A DNA stretch of 64,000 bases from Siniperca chuatsi (Eukaryota; Chordata; Actinopteri; Centrarchiformes; Sinipercidae): the NCBI RefSeq assembly GCF_020085105.1, contig NC_058062.1, forward strand, positions 1,822,001 through 1,886,000, in the 5' to 3' direction. The translations under genes were made by a program, and so were the position numbers. Of this stretch, positions 43,648-62,682 are shown in pieces. Every line of letters starts with the position of its first letter. The stretch's first letter is position 1. The notes beneath the pieces were generated by a model, which saw only the letters and a list, made by a program, of their open reading frames with translations, was not told the origin of the DNA and made no database searches.

Positions 43648-43670
43648 TTTATTTACCAGTCGTCTTTATT
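43648..43670 (-). terminator. Two poly(A) signals for hsp70
   Basis: AATAAA occurs on the minus strand at 43670-43665 and again at 43653-43648, about 180-200 nt beyond the hsp70 stop. Paired signals of this kind give short alternative 3' ends. Confidence 0.65.
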
Positions 43671-43850
43671 GCAAGGTCCAGCAATGCAACAATATAAAAA
43701 CATATGGACAAGCCAGTTCTCAAAAACATCTTGATGGTTCAGCTTATACATCGTAGACAGAAGGACAAAAAACTACAAACATGAGGTGTAACATTAACAG
43801 TTGCACATTAAACAGTCCCAGTGATCATAGAGTCCATATGAAGGGCCACT

Positions 43851-45770
43851 TTAGTCCACCTCCTCAATGGTGGGCCCCTGGGAGCCGGCTCGTGCCTGCT
43901 CTCTACAACTACCAGTGGGCATTCCTCCCTGATACAACTTGCTGATGATGGGGTTACACACTTTCTCCAGCTCCTTCTGCTGGTGTTGGTACTCCTCTTT
44001 ATCAGCCAGCTGGTTGTTCTCCAGCCAGGCGATGGTCTCGTCGCACTTCTCCATCAGCTTCTTCTGGTCCTCCTCGCTGATTTTGCCCTTCAACTTCTCG
44101 TCCTGCACAGTGCTCTTCACGTTGAAGGCGTAGGACTCCAGAGAGTTCTTGGCGGCGATTTTGTCCCTCTGAAGGTCGTCCTCAGCTTTGTATTTGTCAG
44201 CGTCCTGCACCATCCTCTCGATCTCTTCTTTGCTCAGTCGGCCCTTATCGTTGGTGATGGTGATCTTGTTCTCTTTGCCGGTGCTTTTGTCCACGCGAGA
44301 CACGTTCAAAATGCCGTTGGCGTCCACGTCGAAGGTGACCTCGATCTGCGGGACCCCTCGTGGAGCGGGTGGGATTCCTGTCAGCTCAAACGTGCCCAGC
44401 AGGTTGTTGTCCTTGGTCATGGCTCTTTCCCCTTCGTAGACCTGGATGAGGACCCCGGGCTGGTTGTCAGAGTAGGTGCTGAAGACCTGGGTTTGTTTAG
44501 TGGGGATGGTGGTGTTGCGTTTGATCAGGGACGTCATGACTCCTCCAGCTGTCTCGATACCCAGGGACAGAGGCGCCACGTCCAGCAGCAGCAGGTCCTG
44601 AACGTTGCCCGAGGTATCGCCTGTGAGGATGGCGGCCTGGACGGCAGCACCGTAAGCCACCGCCTCGTCTGGGTTGATGCTCTTGTTCAGCTCCCTGCCG
44701 TTGAAGAAATCCTGCAGGAGCTTCTGGATTTTGGGGATTCGGGTGGAGCCTCCGACCAGGACGACGTCGTGGATCTGCGCCTTGTCCATTTTGGCGTCCC
44801 TCAGGGCTTTCTCCACCGGCTCTAACGTTCCCCTGAACAGGTCGGAGCACAGCTCCTCAAAGCGAGCCCTGGTGATGGAGGTGTAGAAGTCGATGCCCTC
44901 AAACAGAGAGTCGATCTCGATGCTGGCCTGGGAGCTGGAGGACAGGGTTCTCTTGGCCCTCTCGCAAGCTGTGCGCAGCCTCCTCAAGGCTCTCTTGTTC
45001 TGGCCGATGTCCTTCTTGTGTTTCCTCTTGAACTCCTCCACAAAGTGGTTGACCATGCGGTTGTCAAAGTCTTCTCCACCCAGGTGAGTGTCTCCAGCCG
45101 TGGCTTTGACCTCAAAGATACCGTCTTCGATGGTCAGGATGGACACGTCGAAGGTGCCTCCACCCAGGTCAAAGATCAGGACGTTACGTTCTCCTGTCCT
45201 GCCTTTGTCCAGACCGTACGCGATGGCGGCTGCCGTCGGCTCGTTGATGATCCTCAGGACGTTCAGTCCCGCGATGACGCCTGCGTCTTTAGTCGCCTGT
45301 CGCTGGGAGTCGTTGAAGTACGCCGGGACCGTGATGACTGCGCTGGACACCTTGTGGCCCAGGTAGGCCTCAGCGATCTCCTTCATCTTCACCAGGACCA
45401 TGGAGGAAATCTCCTCGGGGTAGAAGGCTTTGTCCTCCCCTTTGTATTCCACCTGAATTTTGGGCTTCCCTCCGTCTCCGACCACCTTGAAGGGCCAGTG
45501 CTTCATGTCAGCCTGCACCACCGGATCGTCCAGCTTTCTTCCAATCAGTCTCTTGGCATCAAACACAGTGTTGCTGGGGTTCAAAGCCACCTGGTTCTTG
45601 GCTGCGTCCCCAATGAGCCTCTCGCTGTCGGTGAACGCCACATAGCTGGGCGTGGTCCTGTTGCCCTGATCGTTGGCGATGATTTCTACTTTTCCGTGCT
45701 GGAAAACCCCCACGCAGGAGTAGGTGGTGCCCAGGTCGATGCCGATTGCTACGCCTTTAGCTGCGGACAT
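43851..45770 (-). CDS. hsp70: Heat shock protein 70, inducible HSPA1-like cytosolic chaperone
   Basis: This is an ATP-dependent chaperone that binds unfolded proteins together with J-domain and nucleotide-exchange partners. One uninterrupted coding exon gives 639 aa, the usual HSP70 size. The signatures are [11 protein letters not shown] near residue 11, [14 protein letters not shown] near 198 and [14 protein letters not shown] near 334. The substrate-binding domain contains [17 protein letters not shown]. The cytosolic C-terminal TPR-binding EEVD is intact (GPTIEEVD). The GGMP segment is short. An intronless coding region and an HSE-rich promoter point to the stress-inducible form rather than constitutive hspa8, whose coding region has many introns. 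A 5'UTR exon junction precedes the ATG: the acceptor TTTAG lies just before 45793. The gene is transcribed toward taok2. Long antisense open frames over it are by-products of codon use. Confidence 0.97.
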   Translation of the reverse strand: MSAAKGVAIGIDLGTTYSCVGVFQHGKVEIIANDQGNRTTPSYVAFTDSERLIGDAAKNQVALNPSNTVFDAKRLIGRKLDDPVVQADMKHWPFKVVGDGGKPKIQVEYKGEDKAFYPEEISSMVLVKMKEIAEAYLGHKVSSAVITVPAYFNDSQRQATKDAGVIAGLNVLRIINEPTAAAIAYGLDKGRTGERNVLIFDLGGGTFDVSILTIEDGIFEVKATAGDTHLGGEDFDNRMVNHFVEEFKRKHKKDIGQNKRALRRLRTACERAKRTLSSSSQASIEIDSLFEGIDFYTSITRARFEELCSDLFRGTLEPVEKALRDAKMDKAQIHDVVLVGGSTRIPKIQKLLQDFFNGRELNKSINPDEAVAYGAAVQAAILTGDTSGNVQDLLLLDVAPLSLGIETAGGVMTSLIKRNTTIPTKQTQVFSTYSDNQPGVLIQVYEGERAMTKDNNLLGTFELTGIPPAPRGVPQIEVTFDVDANGILNVSRVDKSTGKENKITITNDKGRLSKEEIERMVQDADKYKAEDDLQRDKIAAKNSLESYAFNVKSTVQDEKLKGKISEEDQKKLMEKCDETIAWLENNQLADKEEYQHQQKELEKVCNPIISKLYQGGMPTGSCREQARAGSQGPTIEEVD

Positions 45771-46660
45771 CTTGGTTGTTTTGAATTTGTGTCCTAAAGA
45801 TGCAGAGATAAAAAACAGAAAGGAAAATTAGAAAAGTAAAGACGTACAACAACTATTATTGCTTCTGCAAGAGCATATATGTTATAGAAAATATAAAGGA
45901 ACTTTGTCCCAGCACTGGAATCCAGAGTCATATCAATATTAAGCTTGGAGCCTAACTGGGTAGACTGACTTTATAAAATGATGAATGAATCAGTAAAACC
46001 TTGCAAATCCCAAATGATCTATTTACTTTTCTCTGTTTGTTATGTCTATGTTCAGGTAAATAAAATATGTCTGTATCACTGAAAATTATAAATGTATAAC
46101 TTTAAAAAAAAATGTAGGCCTAATTGTGTTGTAAAATTGCCTAATTGCCAAACAAGTCGGTAATAATTAAATAACTACTTACAATTAGTTTGACAGGACT
46201 GTACATTAATCATGCACCATCAATGCAGCCTAAATTTGACAGTTATTCGCATGGAGTTTGGTGGAGCGTTATCTCTCAGTGACAGAAACAACGTGAATAA
46301 CCTAAAACGTGTATTTCACATAATTCGCATTTTTGAACGTGATCATTTCTTACGTAGCTGTTCTTTAAAAACCAATAGATTAAATTTAAATTCTAGAAGT
46401 AAACCATGGCAACAAACCGACTTCCCAGGGCAGCCTAAAATTGTCAGTTTTTCCAAAGGAGTTTGGTGAAACGTTTATTCGCTATGCGAAAACTCCCTGT
46501 AGAGCCAACGTTATATCTATAATTCGCACATAATTTTAAGGAGTTTAAATTTAAACTGAAGCAGCGTACTTACCCTCGTTAAAGGAAGAGGAAAAAGAAG
46601 AGATTTGAGCCCACTTGTTGTTCCTTTCGTCAGTTTTCTTGTCTCAGCGTTGGTGTCACT
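45771..46660 (-). other. hsp70 5'UTR: two exons and a 780-bp intron
   Basis: The second 5'UTR piece is 45793-45771, preceded by the acceptor TTTAG. The first exon ends at 46574 with the donor GAGG|GTAAGT and begins near 46650, about 25-30 nt below the TATA box. The intron 45794-46573 has no coding content. A 5'UTR intron in an otherwise intronless hsp70 is notable, because intronless inducible copies are usually thought to avoid splicing during heat shock. Confidence 0.7.
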
Positions 46661-46677
46661 TCCACCGTCGCCCGTTA

Positions 46678-46684
46678 TTTTATA
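46678..46684 (-). promoter_or_regulatory. TATA box of hsp70
   Basis: TATAAAA on the minus strand, about 100 nt upstream of the first 5'UTR donor and 25 bp downstream of a heat-shock element. Correct spacing for a strong inducible promoter. Confidence 0.8.
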
Positions 46685-46708
46685 CTTTTCTCGCTCCCTT
46701 CTGGTTAT

Positions 46709-46721
46709 TTCTCGAGCTTTC
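46709..46721. promoter_or_regulatory. Proximal heat-shock element of hsp70
   Basis: Reads TTCtcGAGctTTC, three alternating 5-bp HSF units with one mismatch (GAG for GAA), 25 bp upstream of the TATA box. An inverted CCAAT box follows at 46737-46741. Confidence 0.7.
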
Positions 46722-46796
46722 CAGTGAACTTGTGGACCAATCACAGAGCTCAGCGCGGACGCTGGGCGTGATGACGTGCCCGAGAGCGTGGCCTCA

Positions 46797-46814
46797 GAAG
46801 TTTCTACAAGCTTC
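46797..46814. promoter_or_regulatory. Distal heat-shock element of hsp70
   Basis: Reads GAAgtTTCtaCAAgcTTC, four alternating HSF half-sites of which one (CAA) departs from GAA. It lies about 115 bp upstream of the TATA box. Together with the proximal site it supports cooperative HSF1 binding. Confidence 0.75.
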
Positions 46815-48692
46815 TGGTCTCGCTGAGAAACCGCTCGAGCGAAGTCTATGTATGTATATGTATTAAAAACAATAAAAATACAGTCAGAAAGTACAAATAC
46901 AGCGAGCAAATAGAGACAGGCTGAACACAAAGAAACAACGGAACGACTATAAACACAATCAATAAATCAATATACAAATTAACCAAAACAAATCGTCGTT
47001 TGAACACTAATTTTGCTGGTATTCCACTTAAATGTACAATCCCTGCTTGATTAACACGACTGCTTCAATGCCGATATCTTCAGAAGACGTTAATGATTAG
47101 TCCGAATTAGTAAGATGTGTTTCACAAGACTGTACATTAATCAGACGATCGAAAATACCTAAAGTTCAGAGTTTTTCAGGAGGAGTATTGGTGAAAGGTT
47201 GTTTTCGTTACAGAAAACACACCGTAACGGAATTTTATCCAGCATTTAAAATAGGTACTCTTAAATTTGGGTTCAAATTTTATAAAATAACATCAGACAA
47301 CAATTCATTTATTTATTTTCTGATGCTGTTAAAGGTACTGAACTTGTAGACACCACAGTAAAAAAGGTTAATTATGATAAATTGAGGAACATAAATGCTT
47401 ACATGTTTCATCTAGAAATCAAACTCTTCAATTATGTAAATATAGCTGTAATTTGTACTGATGTTACTTTAACCTACATTTGAACAATTTAAGGTTGTAT
47501 AGTGCTATGTTTCAGGTACAGACAGTGGTCTATATCTCTGTATATTTATTTTACAGAAATACTGACATTCTCTTGTTTCAGATCTATAAAAATAAAACTT
47601 CTAATACAATTACTACATTTTTCATAGGGACTTGAGGATTTAACAAAAAGGATATGAAGCAGGATGTTAAATGTATAATCAGGGCTGGATGAATGCGTGG
47701 AAAGTGCAGTAAAAAGTGAGCTGTGGCCCCGTATTGAGCTCCCTGCGCTCCCAAGCTTAGTTTGGTTATAAGTTAACTAAACACAGTTGTTTAATGCATG
47801 ATGTGAGTAATATTAAAGGTATTAAAACCTTGGGGTAACACTTTATTTGAAGGGGTGCGCATAAGACTGACCTGACGCCTGCCATTAACACGAAGGAGTC
47901 TTTACGAATGTTCATGACTGTTGTCATTAAGTGTCATTCGGTAAATTATGTCATTTTTAATGCACAGTTGACCTTGTTTGAGATGTCTTTGTGCGTCTCA
48001 GGTGAACACAGCCTCCGAGACCGACGGAGGCCAGCTGGACGACAGGGAGGCCAGCTGGGCTGACAGGGAATACAGCACCTAACTGGCTAACGGCTACTGA
48101 GTCAGCTATAAGGATGTCCATCAGGAAAGCTGCGTAAATCACAGAGAGTTGAGGCAGAGCATGGGAATAGGAGGGGAAGCTAACTGGCCATCTGCGGCCA
48201 GCTACAGTTAGGGGGTCCTGCCGTTAGCCATGTGGAGCCACTTGGTAACAGAGGGTGAATGGGCATCCCAGCAGTAAAGCTATCTGTCCATCATTCCCTC
48301 TCGGACAGAAACTGCAGACTGAAATCACAAAAAGGAGAGAGAGTTAGGTGTGAGAAGAGGAGAGAATTTCACAATAAAATGAGGGAATTAAAACGAGACT
48401 TTGACTGATAATCATGCAGTTTTCATTTTTACATTATAGTGACGATTATCATTGATGTCTTTTTTTCTGTAATTTGTAGAAGAACCATGAGTTATGAAGT
48501 CGGGACGAGCGCCGGCGTCTGATTTGTTGTGTTATTACATCCTCACCACACACACACCAACACTAACCGAAAGCATTTTTAACCAACACGTTTTTATCTT
48601 AATTGATTTGGGTAATTTGTTTGCATGCATGTATTTATGTGTGTATGCAGGCTGATATAGTTTGGAAAACATATGTAACATGTATGTTAGTA

Positions 48693-48935
48693 CAGTGCCT
48701 TGCGAAAGTATTCGGCCCCCTTGAACTTTTGAATAATCTTGCACGCCCAATTTTTCAGTTTTTGATTTGTTAAAAAAGTTTGAAATATCCAATAAATTTC
48801 GTTCCACTTCATGATTGTGTCCCACTTGTTGTTGATTCTACACAAAATATTACAGTTTCATATCTTTATGTTTGAAGCCTGAAATGTGGCAAAAGGTCGC
48901 AAAGTTCAAGGGGGCCGAATACTTTCAAGGCACTG
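48693..48935. mobile_element. Tc1/mariner-type MITE, 243 bp
   Basis: The ends are inverted repeats: the left starts cagtgccttgcgaaagtatt and the right ends agtgcc in reverse (ctttcaaggcactg), with the ggccccc/gggggcc core. TA dinucleotides flank it at 48691-48692 and 48936-48937, the Tc1/mariner target duplication. The interior is non-coding and resembles spacer DNA of fish Tc1-like elements. Confidence 0.85.
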
Positions 48936-49077
48936 TATGTACTGAATTGGTTGAATGGTTTTGTTCTTTTGTGTATTTTCTCTTTTTTCCTCGAGGAGCA
49001 CGTGGTGATCTCTGGTTTTGATATATAAATAAACATTATAGTTATTAGTAGTTTTAACCAAAGATACTTTCCACTCT

Positions 49078-49747
49078 GATGGTGGAAAGTAGTTAAGTAC
49101 ACTCACTCAAGTACTGCATTTAAGTACAATTTTGAGGTACTTTACTTGAGTATTTCCATTTTCTGCAGCTGTATACTTCTACTCCGCTACTATTCAGAAA
49201 TCTTTTGTACTCCAGTACATTTATTTGACAGCTTCAGTTCACTGGTTACTGAGATTTCTAATCTCCTTAGGCCTGTGTTTTTCTCTGCAGGTGAAAAGTC
49301 GCACCACACCACGTCGCGTTTCCTTTCTGCCAGTCGCTCACACGTTCGCTAAGTGCTGACACTGCTTTTCATTTTGCCTTCTCAGTGCTCCATCTTTCTT
49401 TTGGTGCAGTTTGAAATAAAGACAAGAGAGGCCCATGGGTTTCAGCTAAATGTCAGGGCTGTTTATCGGCACAAACACTATACCAAAGTACTGAAAACGT
49501 CTGGAAGTGATGCAGCCATCCACGTTTTGTGTTTATATACTTTTATTATCAGAAGCTATTTTTGAAATGATACCACAGAGTAGCTTGTGAGGATCAATCC
49601 CTCAGTATCGCTCCGCCCATCCAACTCTTCCTCTTTTCATGCTGTGTTTTGATTGCGGGGCGTTTACTGGTGACAGAGCAGTTTCACACTGTGGTATCAT
49701 TACTTTTACTCACAGTGAGTAAAAGATCCGAGTACTTCTTCCACCAC
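49078..49747. mobile_element. hAT-type 'aagtacatttactcaagtac' element
   Basis: Starts tggtggaaagtagttaagta and ends gagtacttcttccaccac, imperfect inverted termini. The interior carries tttgaggtactttacttgag and ctccagtacatttatttgac. Related to the element at 30881-31436. No transposase frame. Confidence 0.7.
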
Positions 49748-50890
49748 AGCTAACTGGTCACGTTCACATGGAAACACGAGGGCTTCAGGTTGTTAAATCG
49801 AACAGTTACATGCAGAAACAATGCAGATTTATTTAGTCAAAGTGATCATAGTGACGCTCTACCAGTCAGTCAAACCTGCCTGCCGCACCTTGTGTGGATG
49901 TGTGAGAGCTAATTGTGCAACACTGAAGTATTCACCCCCTCTGGAGGTTTTGTTTTCTTGTTTTACAGCATTGAATCAAAATAGATTTAATGAAAAAAAG
50001 AGACTCTAACGTTGACGAGTGACAACAGATCTCTACAAAGTGATTTCAGTTAGTTACAAAGCCACTTGAAATCTACTTTGATTCATGTTGTAAAACAGTA
50101 AAACTTCCAAAGTTCAAGTTCAAAACTTTTTACAGGTGAACGTTGTAAACGCTGTTATCGAGGCACAGTCACTCCTTGGACCTGAAGCTGAATGAGGTGA
50201 AGAAAACGGGAGCGAAAACCTCAAAACATAATGTTAACAATAATAAAGAGAAAAGAACAGAAGATACAGCAGAGAAAGTTCATCCACTTCTATAATAAGT
50301 GATCAAGATATCCTCCAGCTCCCGCTACATGTCCTGTACAAATTATGAGGAAATGTGTAAAATATAAGTCCTGTTTGAGTTTATATAGTCCTCCATTAAA
50401 GTTATACTGACGTCCAAGTTAACAACAAAAAACTGGATTAAACTGAGTCATGTGTAGACCCTTTGGCTGCCGTGTTGTGCAGCCTTTAACCTCTTTTAAG
50501 GAGACGAGTGGACTGAACCGAAGAAGCCTGTTCTGCGTGTAAAAGGACTAACATTTCCTCACATCACACGTCACGCTGTTAATCTGCAGGACCATTCTGA
50601 TGCACATTTAAAGACGTCACGCCGAATCAGGAAGGCAGCACATTTGACTTTCTAATTTTTCCTTTGCTCTTGAACACATGCAGGTTTATGATATGATTTG
50701 CATAGTGAGCAGCCATCATCAAAGCAGATATATTTAGTCGTGTTTGTAAAGAAGGGCGTGTGTGGTATGTAAGGTGTTGGCTAACAGCACAATGCACCTG
50801 TCAGGAGGGCAGGGGTTTCGTGCAGACACCTTCCTGGTCCGGGCTGTTCAACTCCTCCACTGATTACCAGACAGTCTGAAGAATCACACC

Positions 50891-58350
<7,460 letters not shown>

Positions 58351-60180
58351 GAAGTTTAATGATGCTTAACTGATTAATGCATCAGCACAGAGTCAAACAT
58401 CTCTGTCTCAGGGTTCTCATATTTAACCTTTTTTTTTTAAAGATGCTTTTACTTAAAACAAGCAGTAAAATCTGCCCATGGAGTCGAATGTTTCCAGATG
58501 TTTTCAGGTCAGTTTCTTGTGTCGAAGGAGTTTTACAGAAGAGAAGAGAGAGATCAGAGAAAGCACTTGATTTAAAAAAGTAATGATTTTCACTATCGAT
58601 TAATCTGCTGATTTATTTTCTCCAATAATCGATTAATCGTTTTGTCTTTAAAACGGCAGAAAATAGAGAAATCTGTTCATCAGAACTTCCCGCAGTCCGA
58701 GAGATTTATTCAGAAAGGTTTGCAGCAACAGTCTAAAACCCAAAGCTGTTCAGTTCACCGTCATATAAATCCTCCCATCAGAGAAGCTGCAGCCACAGAA
58801 TAGTCTGCAGTTTGGCTTGTCAAATAAAACCAGTTATCAATATAGTTATCGATTGATTTTCTACCTTTTCTACTAATCTGTGAGCAGTCGTTGCAGTTCC
58901 ATTAACTGAGCTGGAAACAGGTGAAATCAGATCATTATCAGATAATAAACCCATTTATAAATAAATCTATTAAAAACAATTAATCAATACTGGCCTTAAA
59001 TAATGATTTAAACTAAAAAAAATACAATTAAAAGATCATTAAATTTAATGACTATTTCCTTATTCTGTATTTAAATGATTTAAAATACAATAGTACATTT
59101 ATTTTAAAAAGGCTTTTAAATTCATTTGTTTCCTTTCTTTAACATTTAGTTAATTTTGTGATCGTTGAGATTTAAAGACACCTTAAAATTAATAAGTGGA
59201 TTAATTAAACAAATGAATTGTAAGGTGGGATATGTTCGGCTGACACATCAGCAAATGTAATAACAAAAAGTTAAAATTAAAAGCTTATTATTAGTATAAT
59301 TAATATACTGATTATTAGCCTAGTTCAGCATTTAAAGACAGAATAAGGAAATAGATTTATTAACTGATTAAATTATTTTATCTTATCTGAGTTTCACAAT
59401 GCATCATTTCAACAAAGCCTTTTTATTAACAGTTCTAATTAAACACTAGAAGTTTATAATTATTTCAGTGGTGACTCCAGACTCCCACCAAAGTCCATTA
59501 AAGCCAATAAACTGAACAGATTTTGCCTGAAACTGATCAAATATACGAACAATAAATGAAGAGATGTTCAAACTTTCTGCTGTTTTGTACCTGAAAAACT
59601 CTGATTCATTTCTGTACGTTTTGAATTTTCTTCTTTCATGAGCTCAGATATTAAACATTCGGACTGACGGGGAATTTTAGAAGTTTAAAAACTCGAAAGC
59701 AGGAGCGATGGTGAAGACATGTTTCTATGGACCTTTATTACCTCTTTAATCTGTCATTAATGAATGAATTACTGTAACTATTAATGCTGCACCTGCAACT
59801 GTGATTTACTTTATAAGAAGCGGATACATGAAGTACAAATTATATTTACAATTATAAACGTTTTCATAATTTTATATTTACATTAATGGAGTTTCAGTGC
59901 GGTTCAATAGGATTCATTGCAGGGATGTGTAACTGGATTACACTGTACCTGTTTTTACTGTTTGTTTGGTGGCCTTTTGAAAAACATTTTAACAACACAA
60001 ATGCAGTTTGTATATCCGTCTTTTTCACTGTATTATCTTAAATAAATTCTTTTTTCTTAACATCTGGAGTCATGATGCTGAATTACACGTTTCTGATTGT
60101 CTCCTGTGAAGCGAGTGTAAAGGAAAGTGAATGAGTGGACAGCAGTGGTGCAGAATAAACTCTCTGACGGGTCCATTTTG
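58351..60180. other. Protease 3'UTR and AT-rich intergenic DNA
   Basis: The protease 3'UTR begins at 58351; no poly(A) site can be chosen with confidence. A copy of the 'agggctgcaactaac' family covers about 58585-58910. The remaining 1.2 kb is AT-rich without exons. Confidence 0.5.
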
Positions 60181-60194
60181 CATAATTACTACTT

Positions 60195-61388
60195 CTAAAT
60201 GAGACGGTGTCGTCCCTCATTCGTCCAGGAGTGTTCAATCGTAGAAAAGGTTTCAGTCGTAGTCGTCTGGACGCTGTTTTCAGAATCAAGACGTTTCGGC
60301 TCCCATCCGGAAGTCATTCTCAATTGTGAGAAAATGGGGCGGGAACTAGAAATTTAAGCTATTCTGTGTTACATAAGCCCCGCCCTCAGGAAGGAGTCTA
60401 CCTGAGTATCTGTAAATAGCTAGTTTCACCTGAAACTGACCTAATAGTTTCCAAGATGGCCCAGTAATCAGTAATCAGGCCTATTGTTTTCTGGCTGCAC
60501 CTCCCTCATCACTGTTAAGTATCTGATTAGCATGTGATTGGCTTGACCACGGTGTTAATACACTGTGGTAAACTTTGGGCAAGTTGAATCTCAGACCACC
60601 ATTTCTGTTTAAAGAGGGGTTTTCTTTTTTCACAAAAATGGCTTCTTTGACTCCTCTTTCAAACCAACTCTTCTCTCTACTTCGAATCTCCACCTCGCTG
60701 TCTTCAAATGTGTGGTTTGTAGCTTTCAGATGCAAATGCACGGCGCTCTGTAATCCTGAGTTAGCGTGTCGTCTGTGCTGATAAAGTCTTTTGTGAAGCG
60801 GCTGTTTGGTTTCGCCTATGTACCGTTCTTTGCAGTTTTCCTCACTGCATTGAATAGAATAAACTACATTGCTCTGTTTCTGTGTGGGCATCTTGTCCTT
60901 AGGGTGAACGGGTTTCTGTCTTAAAGTGTTGCCTGGTTTAAAGAAAACAGGAACATCGTGCTGTCTAAAGATCCTCTGTAGTTTTTCAGACAGTCCAGAT
61001 ACATAAGGGAATGGAGACACCGTTCCTTCTTGGTTCTGTTACACTTTTGTCCTGTTTTTTGGCTCTTTTAACTTTGTTGATAGCCCAAGTAGGATAACCA
61101 CAGGCTGAGAGTGCACTCTGGACATGCCAGATGCAGCCAGAGAACAACAGGCCTGATTACTGATTACTGGGCCATCTTGGAAACTATTAGGTCAGTTTCA
61201 GGTGAAACTAGCTAATCAACAGATACTCAGGTAGACTCCTTCCTCAGGGCGGGGCTTATGTGACACAGAGTAATTTCTAGTTCCCGTCCAATTTTTTCAC
61301 AATAGAGAATGACTTCCGGATGGGAGCCGAAACGTCTTGATTCTGAAAACAGTGTCCAGATGACTACGACTGAAACCTTTTCTACGAT
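60195..61388 (-). mobile_element. Penelope-like retroelement copy with inverted terminal arms and a GIY-YIG ORF
   Basis: Perfect 13-bp duplications, ataattactactt, flank the element at 60182-60194 and 61389-61401. The arms 60229-60501 and 61129-61388 are inverted repeats with only scattered differences; for example both carry gtagaaaaggtttcagtcgt on opposite strands. Between them a minus-strand frame runs from near 61120 to 60481. It first reads ALSACGYPTWAINKVKRAKK, then a GIY-YIG endonuclease domain (VVYSIQC...RYIGETKQPLHKRLYQHRR), the mark of Penelope-like elements. The reverse transcriptase core is absent, so this is a 5'-truncated copy. Each arm has a ggatgggagccgaaacgtc block resembling the Penelope-associated hammerhead ribozyme. 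The copy sits within sequence like the 'agtaaaagtac' hAT family. Confidence 0.88.
60481..61020 (-). pseudogene. GIY-YIG endonuclease region of a Penelope-like polyprotein
   Basis: An open frame of 179 codons from the first ATG, and open further upstream. It keeps the GIY-YIG block (Tyr of VVYSI, RYIGET, and the Arg and His of KRLYQHRR), followed by QSAVHLHLKATNHTFEDSEV and KEAIFVKKENPSLNRNGGLR. The frame ends inside the left terminal arm. Without a reverse transcriptase it cannot move itself. No host function is suggested by the sequence. Confidence 0.8.
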
Positions 61389-61401
61389 ATAATTACTACT
61401 T

Positions 61402-62682
61402 TTACATTTTCTGCTAATGTACTTTTACTTAAGTAAGAATTTAGAATTTTACTTTTAATGTACTATGTTTGTATGAGTATTGTTTTATTGTGGTAATGTT
61501 ACTTTTAATTAAGTAACAAATCTCAATACCACCACTTTTATGTAGTATACGTAACATGACTGTAGTCATAGTTTTATAGGTAATAGTATACGCCCATGCT
61601 ATAAATCATATATTAATGTAAGATATAAAATATTACACTAACCAATATCATATGATAGAATATTCTGTAATATTATATTGTGTAATCCAGTACAAGTTTA
61701 GTTTTGAAGCTGTTTTAACAGTTATGTAGCAGGTGTTCATAGTTCCCACGGACCCTGAACGCAGCACACGGTCAGTTTAATGTGGTGTTTTCTGATTGGA
61801 TGTTTTACAGGAAGCGAGAAGGCACTTCATGAGTTGGGATAATTAAAGATATTCACCTCAATATTGGCGTATTTTCTCCTGAATTTTGTTAAATTTAAGT
61901 TTGCCGCGATACAGTTTTGAATGGAATATAATTCGGCTTTATTAAACACATGTACGCAGTTTGTTCTGTTATGTTTCATCGTACTGAAGGCGGAGGAGCC
62001 GTCGGCTGACGGAGGCGGCTGGTGAGTCTCAACACTAAACTGACATATTTGTGAGGTTATTTTTAAAATATAATATTTGCCATTTACAGTTTTTCATTTT
62101 ACTATGAAATTTATTGTAACAAAACAAAATATTGCCTAGCTTAGCCCTTGACACCTGCCATTCTGACTGAGCTTCACACCAAACTCCATTTAAAATTCAC
62201 TCACTTTAACGTCTACCTTGATAACGAGCAGTTTTAAACACTGAATGGCAGTAAAGTAAATTTGAACTTGACCGACATGTTTATGATGACTACTCAAGTG
62301 ATTTGAGAAAAGGTTTCATGAACTAACCAAAGCTGAACTCTTCTTAACTTGAGTCCAAAAGAAAAGAAGAGAAAAGTTAAGTGAGGTGTTGCATGGAATT
62401 CATACCAATGGCAATCTGCACTGAAACACCCACAGTGTTCAGTGCAAGGAGCCAGATCTCATGGGTTTTTCTGCAGAGCCACTTTGGCCCCGTTCACACT
62501 GCAGGCAAAAGTGGCCCAAATCTGATTTTTTTGGGGGGGTCAAGTGACCAGGTCAGACTTCTTCAGAGGTAGTGTGAACACTCAAATCTTGCCCAGATCT
62601 GATTTTTTTCAAATCAGATTTAGACCACATACATATGTGGTCCTGAATCAGTCAATCTACGTCGACATTTGTCACAATTATC
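61402..62682. other. Repeat-rich intergenic DNA
   Basis: The left part (61402-61535) continues the hAT-like 'acttttacttaagta' sequence interrupted by the Penelope-like element and ends caataccaccact. At 62478-62655 a fish DNA-element relic has ccccgttcacactgcagg, gatttttttcaaatcagatt and catatgtggtcctgaatcag. The rest, including 61550-62460, shows nothing recognisable. Confidence 0.5.

Larger units (their letters stand above)
46830..50890. other. Intergenic region between hsp70 promoter and the serine protease gene
   Basis: About 4 kb. A degenerate repeat starting taacactttatttgaagggg lies near 47834-47960. A Tc1-like MITE is at 48693-48935 and a hAT-type element at 49078-49747. The rest is AT-rich with no recognisable exon. 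hsp70 and the protease are divergent, so both promoters lie in this interval. Confidence 0.5.

Noticed and set aside
43983-45797. Long plus-strand open frames (280 and 259 codons) antisense to hsp70
   Set aside because: They are mirror frames of the highly codon-biased hsp70 gene, a well-known artefact. They have no start context, splice signals or domain.
42092-46814. A bidirectional promoter shared by taok2 and hsp70
   Set aside because: Both genes are on the minus strand and the hsp70 body lies between the two promoters, so they are tandem rather than divergent.
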